From: JBDKVA01 sp039679375
Lineage (GTDB): Bacteria > Bacillota > Clostridia > Acetivibrionales > DTU013
DNA length: 64,000 nucleotides
Reading direction: 5' to 3'
Assembly (NCBI GenBank): GCA_039679375.1
Contig: JBDKVA010000076.1
Location: 1-64,000, forward strand
Part shown: positions 24,897 to 33,197 of the stretch, one piece after another
How the letters are laid out: each line of letters starts with the position of its first letter
Numbering within the stretch: position 1 is the stretch's first letter
Notes under the pieces: generated by a model
Told to the model about the DNA's origin: nothing
The model's database searches: none
What the model saw: only the letters and a program-made list of their open reading frames with translations
Position numbers and translations under genes: made by a program

Positions 24897-25907
24897 TCAG
24901 CGGCCTTGCTGGTCTATCAGCGCCCTTATGAGGGGCGCCTTGGCCTCTTCAAGCCGTGCAATCTTTTCGATTGCGGAAGCCTTTACAGGCTTATCATTTT
25001 TAAACTGGTTTTTCACCAAACCGAAAAACCAGTGCGGGAATAAAAGGTCTGCGTACAGGACCTCAATTTCAGCCTCATTCATGGGATTTATTTCCGCATA
25101 CCAGCCAAGTATCTGTCTGATGGCGCCAGCTTGCCATTGTCCTGCATTTTCAGCATTTTTACCGATGATTTTCCTCAAATCGCGGGCAGGCAGATCAAAA
25201 GTCACTCCGTCCAGATCAAGCACATATACTCCGTCAGGGGCTGCAAGTACATTGCCCCGTCCAAAATCCTGATGACACAGCACAATAGACCTGGAACCTG
25301 CTTCGGTAAGAGTGCTGTAAGCTGATTTGCCGATGCGCTCCAAGGCCTGGTCAGCTATGGCGGCCATTGAATCCGCATAGGTGGAATATGCTTTGTAATG
25401 TGGTTGTGAACTGTTACTGTCTGCGATTTTCTTCCATGCGAGCAGTTTGTTTTTCATAGATTCATACTGTTCCGGCCATTTCCCAAGCTTTGAAGAAATC
25501 CTCGACTGCTCTGCCGGACTGTAGCCTTTTGAAGCAATATGAAAGTGCGCCAGGCCTTGCAAAGCTTTATGCAGATCGGCAGGAACGCTGAAGTCAAGAT
25601 CATTTCCGTCGATCCATTCATAGAGGACGAAAAGCTGTTCATTTTGCTGAACGATAGGCTCTTTGGATTTATTTAAAATAACTCCGGGAACTTTGCCGCC
25701 GGAGTTCTTTATATGGATCTGGGCATGGACTGAAAATAAAGCTTTGTCAAGTGTTTGTTTCAGGCGCTTCAGACAGAGCAGCCTGCCTCGCGAGCTTAGC
25801 TTCCATACCGTTTTCACTGTTCCGCCCTGCACCAGTGACAAATTTTCCGGCACGATGCCATATTCCTTTAAGACGCTAAGCGCAATGTTTTGGGTATCGT
25901 CCAACAT
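24897..25907 (-). CDS. CotS-family spore coat protein (copy 1)
   Basis: This 336-residue protein has an aminoglycoside-phosphotransferase/choline-kinase fold. The phosphotransfer loop CHQDFGRGNVL (HxDxxxxN) and the metal-binding VLDLDGV are both visible, and the domain runs LVQGGTVKTVWKL through PARDLRKII. CotS and CotI/YtaA relatives are associated with the inner coat of spores, and some behave as kinase-like proteins. This gene forms an operon with a second CotS gene upstream and glycan-synthesis genes downstream, as in many spore formers. Its true substrate is unknown. ATG 25905-25907 starts the gene 18 bases after the upstream stop. Confidence 0.88.
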   Translation of the reverse strand: MLDDTQNIALSVLKEYGIVPENLSLVQGGTVKTVWKLSSRGRLLCLKRLKQTLDKALFSVHAQIHIKNSGGKVPGVILNKSKEPIVQQNEQLFVLYEWIDGNDLDFSVPADLHKALQGLAHFHIASKGYSPAEQSRISSKLGKWPEQYESMKNKLLAWKKIADSNSSQPHYKAYSTYADSMAAIADQALERIGKSAYSTLTEAGSRSIVLCHQDFGRGNVLAAPDGVYVLDLDGVTFDLPARDLRKIIGKNAENAGQWQAGAIRQILGWYAEINPMNEAEIEVLYADLLFPHWFFGLVKNQFKNDKPVKASAIEKIARLEEAKAPLIRALIDQQGR

Positions 25908-25925
25908 ACTCAGTCCTTTCTGCTT

Positions 25926-26957
25926 TTAAATTGGAATGACGGAGTTGAAATTCTTTAATACAGGCTCGATCGTTTTTTCAAAAGACGACATTTCAACAAT
26001 CCGCTGAAGATATTTGTCAGCCGACCATTCCTTATCACGCTTATAGTAGAATTTATTGACAGCTCCCAGGAAAAGGTGGGGGAACATCAGGTCCAGCATG
26101 ACGACCTTCCACTGAGGACGTGTGAGCGGATTATTCTTCTGATAAATCTTAAGGATCTTTTTAGTCAGCTCCATATCCCATTTGCCGGCCTTTTTCATAA
26201 TCTTGTTCAGAAGCTTTCGGATATCTCTGGCTGGTATATCTACTGTCAGGGAATCCGTATCTAGGACATATATGGTATCCGAGGGAGTCAAAATAAGGTT
26301 GCCTGCCGCAAAATCCTGATGACACAGGCATCCTTTTCCCTGACTTTCCCTGACCCAATCCGGGTATTCTGTTCCCTTTAAGCCTTCAATCGCCCTTGTG
26401 GCGCGTTCGTAAAAGTATGGGAACTCCTTGATGACGGCTGCATTCACTAAATCATGTTCACTTTTTGAAAGCTCATTTTTATAAAATGAATTCACGTCCT
26501 CCAATTGATCCGTATAATCCTCGACCCATAAACCAAGGTGATACTTTGGCTTGGTCCCTGCCTGAGGCTGAAAGCCGGAGGATGCCTTGTGGAATTTCGC
26601 CAGTTCACCTACAAGCAAAGTCAGTTCGCTTGAGGAAGAATAAGAAGGGTTCCTGCCCTCTATGGCATCTGTGAGTACATAGCAAATACCGTTAATCATG
26701 GCATAATCTTTGCCGTTACTGGTTTGTTGCACTTTCGGAAGGCGGATGCCATTATTTGTAAGGTGGCGGACCGCATCAAGTATAAAGCGGAGGGTTTCTT
26801 CCGAATTGGATATTTTTTTAAGTATTTTCATCCCCTTATCGGTCTGAATCCACCATACTCCCTTTTTATCTTTATAGGATTCATTTTTGGTATCCAGCAC
26901 TTTTATGGGGTAATTACCCAATACGGCATTCAACGGTTCATCTGCAGCGGACGACAT
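25926..26957 (-). CDS. CotS-family spore coat protein (copy 2)
   Basis: The 343-residue product has the same fold as the 24897 protein: CLCHQDFAAGNLIL and VLDTDSLTVDIPARDIRKL mark the phosphotransfer and metal-binding loops. The first aspartate is kept, while the metal-binding loop reads DTDS rather than DLDG. WWIQTDKGMKILKK near the N-terminus is typical of CotS/YtaA proteins. ATG 26955-26957 was chosen over the in-frame ATG 26973-26975 because AGAGGTG lies upstream of it at the right distance. A hairpin separates it from the small 27059 gene, which is probably the first gene of the same operon. Confidence 0.88.
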   Translation of the reverse strand: MSSAADEPLNAVLGNYPIKVLDTKNESYKDKKGVWWIQTDKGMKILKKISNSEETLRFILDAVRHLTNNGIRLPKVQQTSNGKDYAMINGICYVLTDAIEGRNPSYSSSSELTLLVGELAKFHKASSGFQPQAGTKPKYHLGLWVEDYTDQLEDVNSFYKNELSKSEHDLVNAAVIKEFPYFYERATRAIEGLKGTEYPDWVRESQGKGCLCHQDFAAGNLILTPSDTIYVLDTDSLTVDIPARDIRKLLNKIMKKAGKWDMELTKKILKIYQKNNPLTRPQWKVVMLDLMFPHLFLGAVNKFYYKRDKEWSADKYLQRIVEMSSFEKTIEPVLKNFNSVIPI

Positions 26958-27001
26958 GCCTGTCACCTCTTTCATGCGGAGATATTAAGTCGGGGAAACA
27001 G

Positions 27002-27030
27002 TACCAGGGGGATGGACTCCCCCTTTGGTA
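27002..27030. terminator. Intercistronic hairpin upstream of the CotS operon
   Basis: AGGGGGA (27006-27012) and TCCCCCT (27018-27024) form the core stem with a 5-base loop, extended by TACCA (27002-27006) and TGGTA (27026-27030). There is no T-run on the minus strand, so partial termination or mRNA processing is likely. Confidence 0.55.
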
Positions 27031-27058
27031 ACTGCAGTGCTTCGGGGAAGCAAGCGGA

Positions 27059-27292
27059 TCATTCCTCCAGCTCTACTTCAACATCTTCATTTTTCCATGC
27101 GACTTTGATGGTAAATGATCCACTCTGTTCGTCTTCATCAAACTTGACTTTATAGTCAAGATCTTTATCTGTCGGCAATGTAACGGTCTTACCCTCGATT
27201 GCCAGTCTGCCTGCAAATAAATCGGGGACAGTCTTTTTTACGTAATCTCCGAAATCTGCTTTGGAACCGACATATGTGTCCTGATACTTCAT
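27059..27292 (-). CDS. Small amphi-Trp-like domain protein
   Basis: The 77-residue product ends with an acidic beta-hairpin-like tail (FDEDEQSGSFTIKVAWKNEDVEVELEE at 51-77). The phrase SGSFTIKVAWK, preceded by a helix and a TVTLPTDKDLDYKVKFDED strand pair, resembles the small amphi-Trp domain, a family of unknown role. It lies upstream of the CotS genes on the same strand. The start has AAGGAG. The family call is a by-eye resemblance. Confidence 0.55.
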   Translation of the reverse strand: MKYQDTYVGSKADFGDYVKKTVPDLFAGRLAIEGKTVTLPTDKDLDYKVKFDEDEQSGSFTIKVAWKNEDVEVELEE

Positions 27293-27438
27293 GAATCTAC
27301 ACTCCTTATATATAATTGATCCTTTTACATAATATTTATTTCATGAATTATGTGTTACAGTAATATGCTGAAATATATACATTGAAAAAAAAAGTTCCTG
27401 TGGAGCGTGTAAAATGTCGGGGCCGGCAAATGGAAGAA

Positions 27439-27467
27439 TTGAAATTTACAGGAAGGCCGGATATAAT
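27439..27467 (+). promoter_or_regulatory. sigmaA promoter of lplA
   Basis: TTGAAA (27439-27444), a 17-base spacer and a perfect TATAAT (27462-27467) lie 70 bases upstream of the lplA start. Confidence 0.7.
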
Positions 27468-27536
27468 TAGAGCATGCTGAAGATGCAAAAGGTTGGAAGT
27501 CCGGTATTAAATCAAACCGGATACAGGAGGATGGAG

Positions 27537-28610
27537 ATGGAACGTAATATACGGATCATACGAACACATACACATGACCCATGGCGGAATCTGGCCGTTG
27601 AAGAGTATATGCTCGACCGTGTGGAGAGAGGCCAATGCATTTTATACCTCTGGCAAAACGAAAATACCATAGTAATAGGAAGAAATCAGAATCCATGGAA
27701 GGAATGCAAGACAGAACTCTTTGAAAACGAAGGCGGCAAGCTTGCAAGACGGCTTTCGGGCGGCGGAGCGGTCTATCATGACCTTGGCAACCTGAACTTC
27801 ACTTTTATTGCCAGCCGTGAGCGATACGACCTTGAAAAGCAGTTGAGCGTCATACTTGGCGCCGTCAACAGCCTTGGCATAAAAGCTGAGATGAGCGGGA
27901 GAAACGATCTGACTGCAGACGGCCGGAAATTCTCCGGCAATGCGTTCTGTTTCCGGAAAAACGGAGCTTACCACCACGGGACAGTGCTGGTTTCGGCCGA
28001 CTTTGGAAAGCTCTCGAAATATCTGCAGGTATCGGAAGAAAAGATGCGTTCAAAGGGAGTACAGTCCGTTCGGTCGAGGGTGGTCAACCTGAAGGAATTG
28101 CTGCCGTCGCTTACGATCGATAAAGTGGCTCAGGCGCTGATTGAATCTTTTATGTCGGTCTATGGCGGTACGGCGCGTGTCGAAGATGCGTTCAATGACG
28201 GGCAGGCAGGAAAGCCGGCATTAGAGGAGCTTTACAGCAAGTACGCTTCCTGGGACTGGAGATATGGAGAAGCGCCGAAGTTTGACGTGGATATGGAGAC
28301 GAGATTCCCGTGGGGCGGCGTTGAAATAGGCTTTAAGCTGGAAAATGGGCAGGTCAGGGAGGCCTCCGTCTACTCGGATGCGATGGATGAAGCGTATATT
28401 GCTGCGCTGCCCGGTATTTTCAAGGGCTGTATCTTCAGCTCAAAGCAACTGGCTGAGCGGCTCCGGCTTGCGGTAGCGCCGGATAACGCCGAAGCAGCCC
28501 GGATGCCGGACTTTGCGGGCACTGCCGGAGCAATGATGCAGGACATGGCGGGGATCACAAGGACAATGACGCTTGATCTGGCGGAATGGCTTGAGGGCAA
28601 GGGATTCTAA
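27537..28610 (+). CDS. lplA: Lipoate-protein ligase A
   Basis: LplA activates lipoate with ATP and attaches it to lysine of carrier proteins such as GcvH or the E2 subunits of dehydrogenase complexes. The 357-residue product shows the RRLSGGGAVYHDLGNLNFTF motif and the GRNDLTADGRKFSGNA motif with the catalytic lysine, then a C-terminal accessory domain (YASWDWRYGEAPKF). ATG 27537 was chosen because AGGAGG lies 6 bases upstream; the in-frame ATG 27531 abuts it. The glycine cleavage gene gcvT lies 35 kb downstream, beyond the biosynthetic cluster, so the two may once have been closer neighbours. Confidence 0.94.
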   Translation: MERNIRIIRTHTHDPWRNLAVEEYMLDRVERGQCILYLWQNENTIVIGRNQNPWKECKTELFENEGGKLARRLSGGGAVYHDLGNLNFTFIASRERYDLEKQLSVILGAVNSLGIKAEMSGRNDLTADGRKFSGNAFCFRKNGAYHHGTVLVSADFGKLSKYLQVSEEKMRSKGVQSVRSRVVNLKELLPSLTIDKVAQALIESFMSVYGGTARVEDAFNDGQAGKPALEELYSKYASWDWRYGEAPKFDVDMETRFPWGGVEIGFKLENGQVREASVYSDAMDEAYIAALPGIFKGCIFSSKQLAERLRLAVAPDNAEAARMPDFAGTAGAMMQDMAGITRTMTLDLAEWLEGKGF

Positions 28611-28665
28611 GATTAATAATGATATATGATCTTATACATAGTTTTTCAAGAGGTGTCAGTTTTAT

Positions 28666-30267
28666 ATGAGCATAGACGTTAAACCAATTAATGTAGGTGC
28701 TATGGATTGCTTTGAAAGTATTTTTGCATCCGTACTGGAATGGAAGAAAATCCATCATGAAATCCTATGGATCAATTCCATAGGATTTGATTTTATAAGG
28801 GACGATAATGCTGCAACAGACAAAATTGGCAAGAGAGTAACTGCAGGTAAAGACATTTTTGAATTCAACAGCTTTGCAAAAGAGTTTTTAAACATATATT
28901 GCACGGAGCATTTAAAAAAAGATCCTGATGAGGATTTGATCGCAATCACGGGCGAAATATCGGAAGGCCGTCCCGTTATGCTTTTGATCGATCCATTCTG
29001 GCTCCCGTGGAAAAAGGAAGCATACGGAGTGCACCATTTATTGCCGGGACATTCATGTCTTGCTGTCGGAATGGATAATGAAATAATTCATTGCATAGAT
29101 ACTGTACCAAAGATATTGGATGACGCCATTTTACCAATAAGTGATTTTAAGCAGGGCTGCAATGCATATATTACGTTTTGCTTTGACAATAGCATACCGT
29201 TGCGGTTGTTGCGTGACGATCTATTAGACATGATGATTGGCAACCTGAAATATTCTTCGTATTATACGGACTCTTTTCGTGCTATGAGGGAATTTGGCAG
29301 ATGTGTGAATGAATTGCCCGATTATTCATTAGAGACGGCAGGCTATACGGAACATACCTTCTGGCTGGCTCCTATAATAAATAGCAGCGACAGGATTTTT
29401 AGATCATATGGCAAATTTTCAATGCTGGTAGAATTTCTTAATACACAATATCATATGGATATACCATCAACGGTGCCGGAGCTTATTGAACGTGGAGAAC
29501 TGATATGGAATACGGTTTTGGGTCTTTTCACAAAAGCATTTTTTTCTCCCGGGAAAGCGAAAGCAATTTTAACCAGGACGTCAGCAAAAATTATCGAAGC
29601 AGCAGACACTGCGGAAGAGATATGCAATGAATTACAGAAATTTAGAAATAATGATTATACCTCCATGTCAGCAGCGCATGAAAAAAACAGTCCCCAAAAG
29701 GGCAGGAGTATAAAAGATGTAACCTTCATCAATTTAACGGACCATTTTAATAATAAAGGCTTCGGCAGAGGAATTTCACCGGATAACAGAGCGGACCTGA
29801 ACGGGTTCGGATATTACCTTCTATCAGACGGCATCCCTGATGATATATGGGCGGTACAGGAAATAAAATATCAGCTTCCTGATTTATTTACTGATGATAA
29901 TGACAATATATCCTGCGACAATCAAGTCGTTGATATCCGGCCGGGACGCTACAATGGCATTTCTATACTTGGATGCGCAGAGGCAAGAAATCAAGGGGGC
30001 TTTTTGAATATATTTTATTCAGACGGGAGCAGTGATGAAATAATTGTAAAATTCACAGATTGGTGCGCCAAACCGCTTTTTGGAGAAACGGTAGCATGGA
30101 CTGGTTTACGGGTATGCAAATACGAAGGGAAAGCAACAGTCTGCGAAGAAAAAGCTAATTTATTGATTCAGCAGTATGAGATCAATCACAACAAAACAGT
30201 TGTAAAAATAGTATTGCCGGACTGCTGGAATCTTCATATTTTTGCAATATCGCTGTTCAGATATTGA
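28666..30267 (+). CDS. BtrH_N-domain protein (butirosin BtrH-like acyltransferase family)
   Basis: In this 533-residue protein the N-terminal ~150 residues fit the BtrH_N family, named after the butirosin acyltransferase that transfers an acyl chain from a carrier protein. A possible Cys-His-Asp triad is visible as Cys15 (GAMDCFES), His129 (LPGHSCLAVG) and Asp145 (IHCIDTVP). The segment RPVMLLIDPFWLPWKKEAY aligns with RPVIVCVDLYHVSIRPDMY in the C-terminal domain of the 56151 synthetase. The C-terminal ~180 residues are beta-rich with unknown role. It precedes the cluster promoter and has its own GAGGTG site. It may acylate or release a carrier-bound intermediate. Confidence 0.75.
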   Translation: MSIDVKPINVGAMDCFESIFASVLEWKKIHHEILWINSIGFDFIRDDNAATDKIGKRVTAGKDIFEFNSFAKEFLNIYCTEHLKKDPDEDLIAITGEISEGRPVMLLIDPFWLPWKKEAYGVHHLLPGHSCLAVGMDNEIIHCIDTVPKILDDAILPISDFKQGCNAYITFCFDNSIPLRLLRDDLLDMMIGNLKYSSYYTDSFRAMREFGRCVNELPDYSLETAGYTEHTFWLAPIINSSDRIFRSYGKFSMLVEFLNTQYHMDIPSTVPELIERGELIWNTVLGLFTKAFFSPGKAKAILTRTSAKIIEAADTAEEICNELQKFRNNDYTSMSAAHEKNSPQKGRSIKDVTFINLTDHFNNKGFGRGISPDNRADLNGFGYYLLSDGIPDDIWAVQEIKYQLPDLFTDDNDNISCDNQVVDIRPGRYNGISILGCAEARNQGGFLNIFYSDGSSDEIIVKFTDWCAKPLFGETVAWTGLRVCKYEGKATVCEEKANLLIQQYEINHNKTVVKIVLPDCWNLHIFAISLFRY

Positions 30268-30379
30268 TTCGAGATCTATACTTATGGTTCTTTACATATG
30301 TCTTTATGCCAATAAATAAAAATGTATCTATGATGAATTATGTCGAAATATACAAAATTTATATATAGAATGTTAACTA

Positions 30380-30408
30380 TTGACTTTTTTAAAGATTATA
30401 AATATAAT
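30380..30408 (+). promoter_or_regulatory. sigmaA promoter of the NRPS/PKS operon
   Basis: TTGACT (30380-30385), a 17-base spacer and a perfect TATAAT (30403-30408) lie 46 bases upstream of the thioesterase start. It is the best promoter of the cluster, and the genes up to 63137 have short gaps or overlaps, consistent with one long transcript. Confidence 0.8.
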
Positions 30409-30453
30409 ATTTAAAACGACATTAATGTAATTAATGGGAAATGGTGTATATTT

Positions 30454-31194
30454 ATGAGGGGATCCGAACATTTGTCAAGTATAATAAAGTTATTCTGTTT
30501 CCCCTATGCAGGCGGTTCAGCATCCGTATACGGTAAACTGAAACAGTATTTGGATAAAAATATTGAAATCGTACCTATTGAGTATACCGGAAGAGGAAAA
30601 AGGATAAATGAGAAGTTCTATACCGATATTTCCGGTGCAATCGACGATATTTATGAAGTGATCCGCAAACATATTAATGGTCATGAGTTTGCATTTTTAG
30701 GTCACAGCATGGGATGCGTCATTGCTTATGAAATTTGCAAAAGAGTAAGGGAGGATTGCGGAAGGGAACCGGCGCACATTTTTGTATCGGGAAGATATCC
30801 GCCGCACGTCAGGAAGAAGAGTACCATTTTACATACTCTCCCAAACGACAGGTTTAAAAATGAAATTATGAAAATAGGAGGTACTCCGAAAGAAATATTT
30901 GAAAATGAAGAATTGTCACAAATTTTTATTCCCATACTGAAGGCTGATTATAGGTTGGTAGAGCTTTATGAATTTCAGGATGAGAATGTAAGATTCAACT
31001 CCGGGATCACCGTATTAAGCGGTAAGGATGACAAAATAGTTGAAAAGGATGAATTATATGAATGGCAAAAGTATTCATTCTATGCAATAGATTTATATGA
31101 ATTTGACGGCGGACATTTTTTTATCAACAACTATGTTAAGGAAATAGCGGAGATCATTAATCATTCACTAGACGTTCGTTCTATACCGGTATAA
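30454..31194 (+). CDS. Type II thioesterase of the NRPS/PKS cluster
   Basis: This 246-residue alpha/beta hydrolase begins KLFCFPYAGGSASVY and carries the nucleophile elbow GHSMG (Ser85), with a later VLSGKDDKIV and the catalytic His in FDGGHFFI. The family hydrolyses wrong or stalled acyl groups from carrier proteins and so keeps the assembly line working. It acts in the cytoplasm. It is the first gene after the cluster promoter. No integrated type I thioesterase was found in the synthetases, so this enzyme could also help release the product, but editing is its usual role. Confidence 0.92.
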   Translation: MRGSEHLSSIIKLFCFPYAGGSASVYGKLKQYLDKNIEIVPIEYTGRGKRINEKFYTDISGAIDDIYEVIRKHINGHEFAFLGHSMGCVIAYEICKRVREDCGREPAHIFVSGRYPPHVRKKSTILHTLPNDRFKNEIMKIGGTPKEIFENEELSQIFIPILKADYRLVELYEFQDENVRFNSGITVLSGKDDKIVEKDELYEWQKYSFYAIDLYEFDGGHFFINNYVKEIAEIINHSLDVRSIPV

Positions 31195-31226
31195 TCTAAA
31201 ACGCCTGTTTATGGAAGGAAATGAAC

Positions 31227-33197
31227 ATGCTCGATAGTGGAATGTCGACGACCGTTTTTTTAGTTTCGGGTGCATTTATACTTGTAACAATATTTCATCT
31301 CTTCATACTTCTTAAAGAGATCGTGACGAAGCAGCGCAGTTTTCGAACGAAAGGGATAAAAGATGCTGGTACTGTTCTATTTTCTTTCGCACTTATCGGC
31401 GCGATTTTTTATTGCCTCTACAAGGCTCCGTTTGCGTTGTTTTACGGAACAACATGGGAAATGATTGATGAATTCGGACCTTCACTACTTATTAAAGTAG
31501 CTGTTTGCATGGTTTTTGTCATCCCATTATTTTATCTGTATTTTATTCTTTCACACTTCTTTGTTAAGAAAAATGGCAAGCCCTATTTTTTGATTATTAT
31601 ACTCAGCATATTGAGTGCGTTAGGGAACTCGATGATTATTGTAATAATAAATCAGGCGCTAAACAGGGTAATGGGAGATGAAAGCCGCAGGGCCGGGATA
31701 GAAAGCGGATTATACCTATACTTCCTGCTGGGTATTGCGCTTTTTACAGTAAGCGCAATGATCGTCAGAAAAAAGTTAATTGTCATTACAAGCCAGATGG
31801 TTTACGAAAAGCGGGTAGAGATTATCGACAGGTTAATGAACGCTCCCTATGAAAAATTTGAAGCGATGGAAGACGGCAAGATACATGCCGCCCTTAATAA
31901 TGACACCGAAGCAGTCAGCGGGTTTGTTAATGCATTAGTCAATGGATTGACCGGAGTTATTACATTAATTACATGCTTCATCTATTTGGGAACAATCAAC
32001 CTGTTAGGAATGCTTTTCTCAATTTTAATGATATGCGTTGCCGTAGGACTATTCCTTTCTGTCAGTGACAAAGCGGAAAAGAAGTTTGAAGAGAACAGAG
32101 ATATACAAAATCATTTTTTCAGGTTTATTAATGATATGGTAAAAGGCTTTAAAGAGCTGTACATAAATAAAAAGAAGTGCCGTGAATTCACGGATGATAT
32201 TCAAAAAAGCTGCCTGGATTACCGGGATTCACGCGTCGAAGGGGAGTTCAGCTTTGTCGGAGTCTCAATATTGGGGGAAATACTTTATATCCTGGTAGTC
32301 GGTATTGTCGTGTTTATTTTCCCGTTGATATTTCCGAATCTGGAGAACACCAGACTAAACAACTATGTTCTTGTATATTTATACATGGGCGGGATCGTAA
32401 ATCAGGAAATTTACCTGGTGCCGGGAATCATGCGGGTGCTGGTCAGCTGGAGAAGGATAAATCAATTTATAAATGAGCTTTCATCCCAGAATCCTGCAAA
32501 CCGCCATACTTCTGCTCCTTTAAACAACAAGGCTGCTTTGGATATAAGCTTGAAAGACGTCAGGTTCCAATACAAAAATGAAACCGGAGAAAACTTCTCT
32601 GTAGGTCCTCTCAATTGCAACTTCAAATCAGGAGAAATTGTTTTCATATCCGGTGGAAACGGGAGCGGCAAATCAACTCTGGTCAAGCTGCTGACAGGTC
32701 TTTACAGACCTGATGAAGGCAATATTACCATAAATGGACTTCCTGTTGATACAGAAACTCTCGGGAGCTGCTTCTCAACTGTTTTCAGTGATTTTTTTCT
32801 TTTTGACAAAATGTATGGCATCGACTATGAAAGGAAAACTGCGGAAATCAGTCACTACCTGGATGTGCTGCGTATCCGGGATAAAGTCCGGATATGCGAC
32901 GGAGTATTCAGCACAGTTAAGCTTTCTACCGGACAGAGGAAAAGGCTGGCTCTTTTGATCAGTTATCTGGAGGACCGCCCTGCTTATGTTTTTGATGAAT
33001 GGGCGGCAGATCAGGATCCGGAATACAGGAACTTCTTTTACAGGGCATTGCTGCCCGAACTGAAGGCAAGAGGCAAGGCGGTTGTTGCCATAACGCATGA
33101 CGACCGCTATTTCAGTGAAGCGGATATACATATAAAGATGGAAACAGGTCAGATCATCAGCTGTGTAAGGAATCACGCACAAGCTGTGACTGCATGA
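31227..33197 (+). CDS. SyrD/PvdE-type cyclic-peptide ABC exporter (fused TMD-NBD)
   Basis: This 656-residue half-transporter has a membrane region with about seven hydrophobic segments (residues 1-400) and a C-terminal ATPase. Walker A is GGNGSGKST (from residue 476), the signature is LSTGQRKRLAL, and Walker B is AYVFDEWAADQDP (Asp590-Glu591). DEWAADQDPEYRNFFYRALLP is typical of the cyclic-peptide exporter family that includes SyrD and PvdE. It probably exports the product or its precursor. ATG 31227 was chosen since AAGGA precedes it at normal spacing; ATG 31221 is too close. Its stop overlaps the next gene by 4 bases, pointing to linked function with the hydrolase. Confidence 0.93.
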   Translation: MLDSGMSTTVFLVSGAFILVTIFHLFILLKEIVTKQRSFRTKGIKDAGTVLFSFALIGAIFYCLYKAPFALFYGTTWEMIDEFGPSLLIKVAVCMVFVIPLFYLYFILSHFFVKKNGKPYFLIIILSILSALGNSMIIVIINQALNRVMGDESRRAGIESGLYLYFLLGIALFTVSAMIVRKKLIVITSQMVYEKRVEIIDRLMNAPYEKFEAMEDGKIHAALNNDTEAVSGFVNALVNGLTGVITLITCFIYLGTINLLGMLFSILMICVAVGLFLSVSDKAEKKFEENRDIQNHFFRFINDMVKGFKELYINKKKCREFTDDIQKSCLDYRDSRVEGEFSFVGVSILGEILYILVVGIVVFIFPLIFPNLENTRLNNYVLVYLYMGGIVNQEIYLVPGIMRVLVSWRRINQFINELSSQNPANRHTSAPLNNKAALDISLKDVRFQYKNETGENFSVGPLNCNFKSGEIVFISGGNGSGKSTLVKLLTGLYRPDEGNITINGLPVDTETLGSCFSTVFSDFFLFDKMYGIDYERKTAEISHYLDVLRIRDKVRICDGVFSTVKLSTGQRKRLALLISYLEDRPAYVFDEWAADQDPEYRNFFYRALLPELKARGKAVVAITHDDRYFSEADIHIKMETGQIISCVRNHAQAVTA

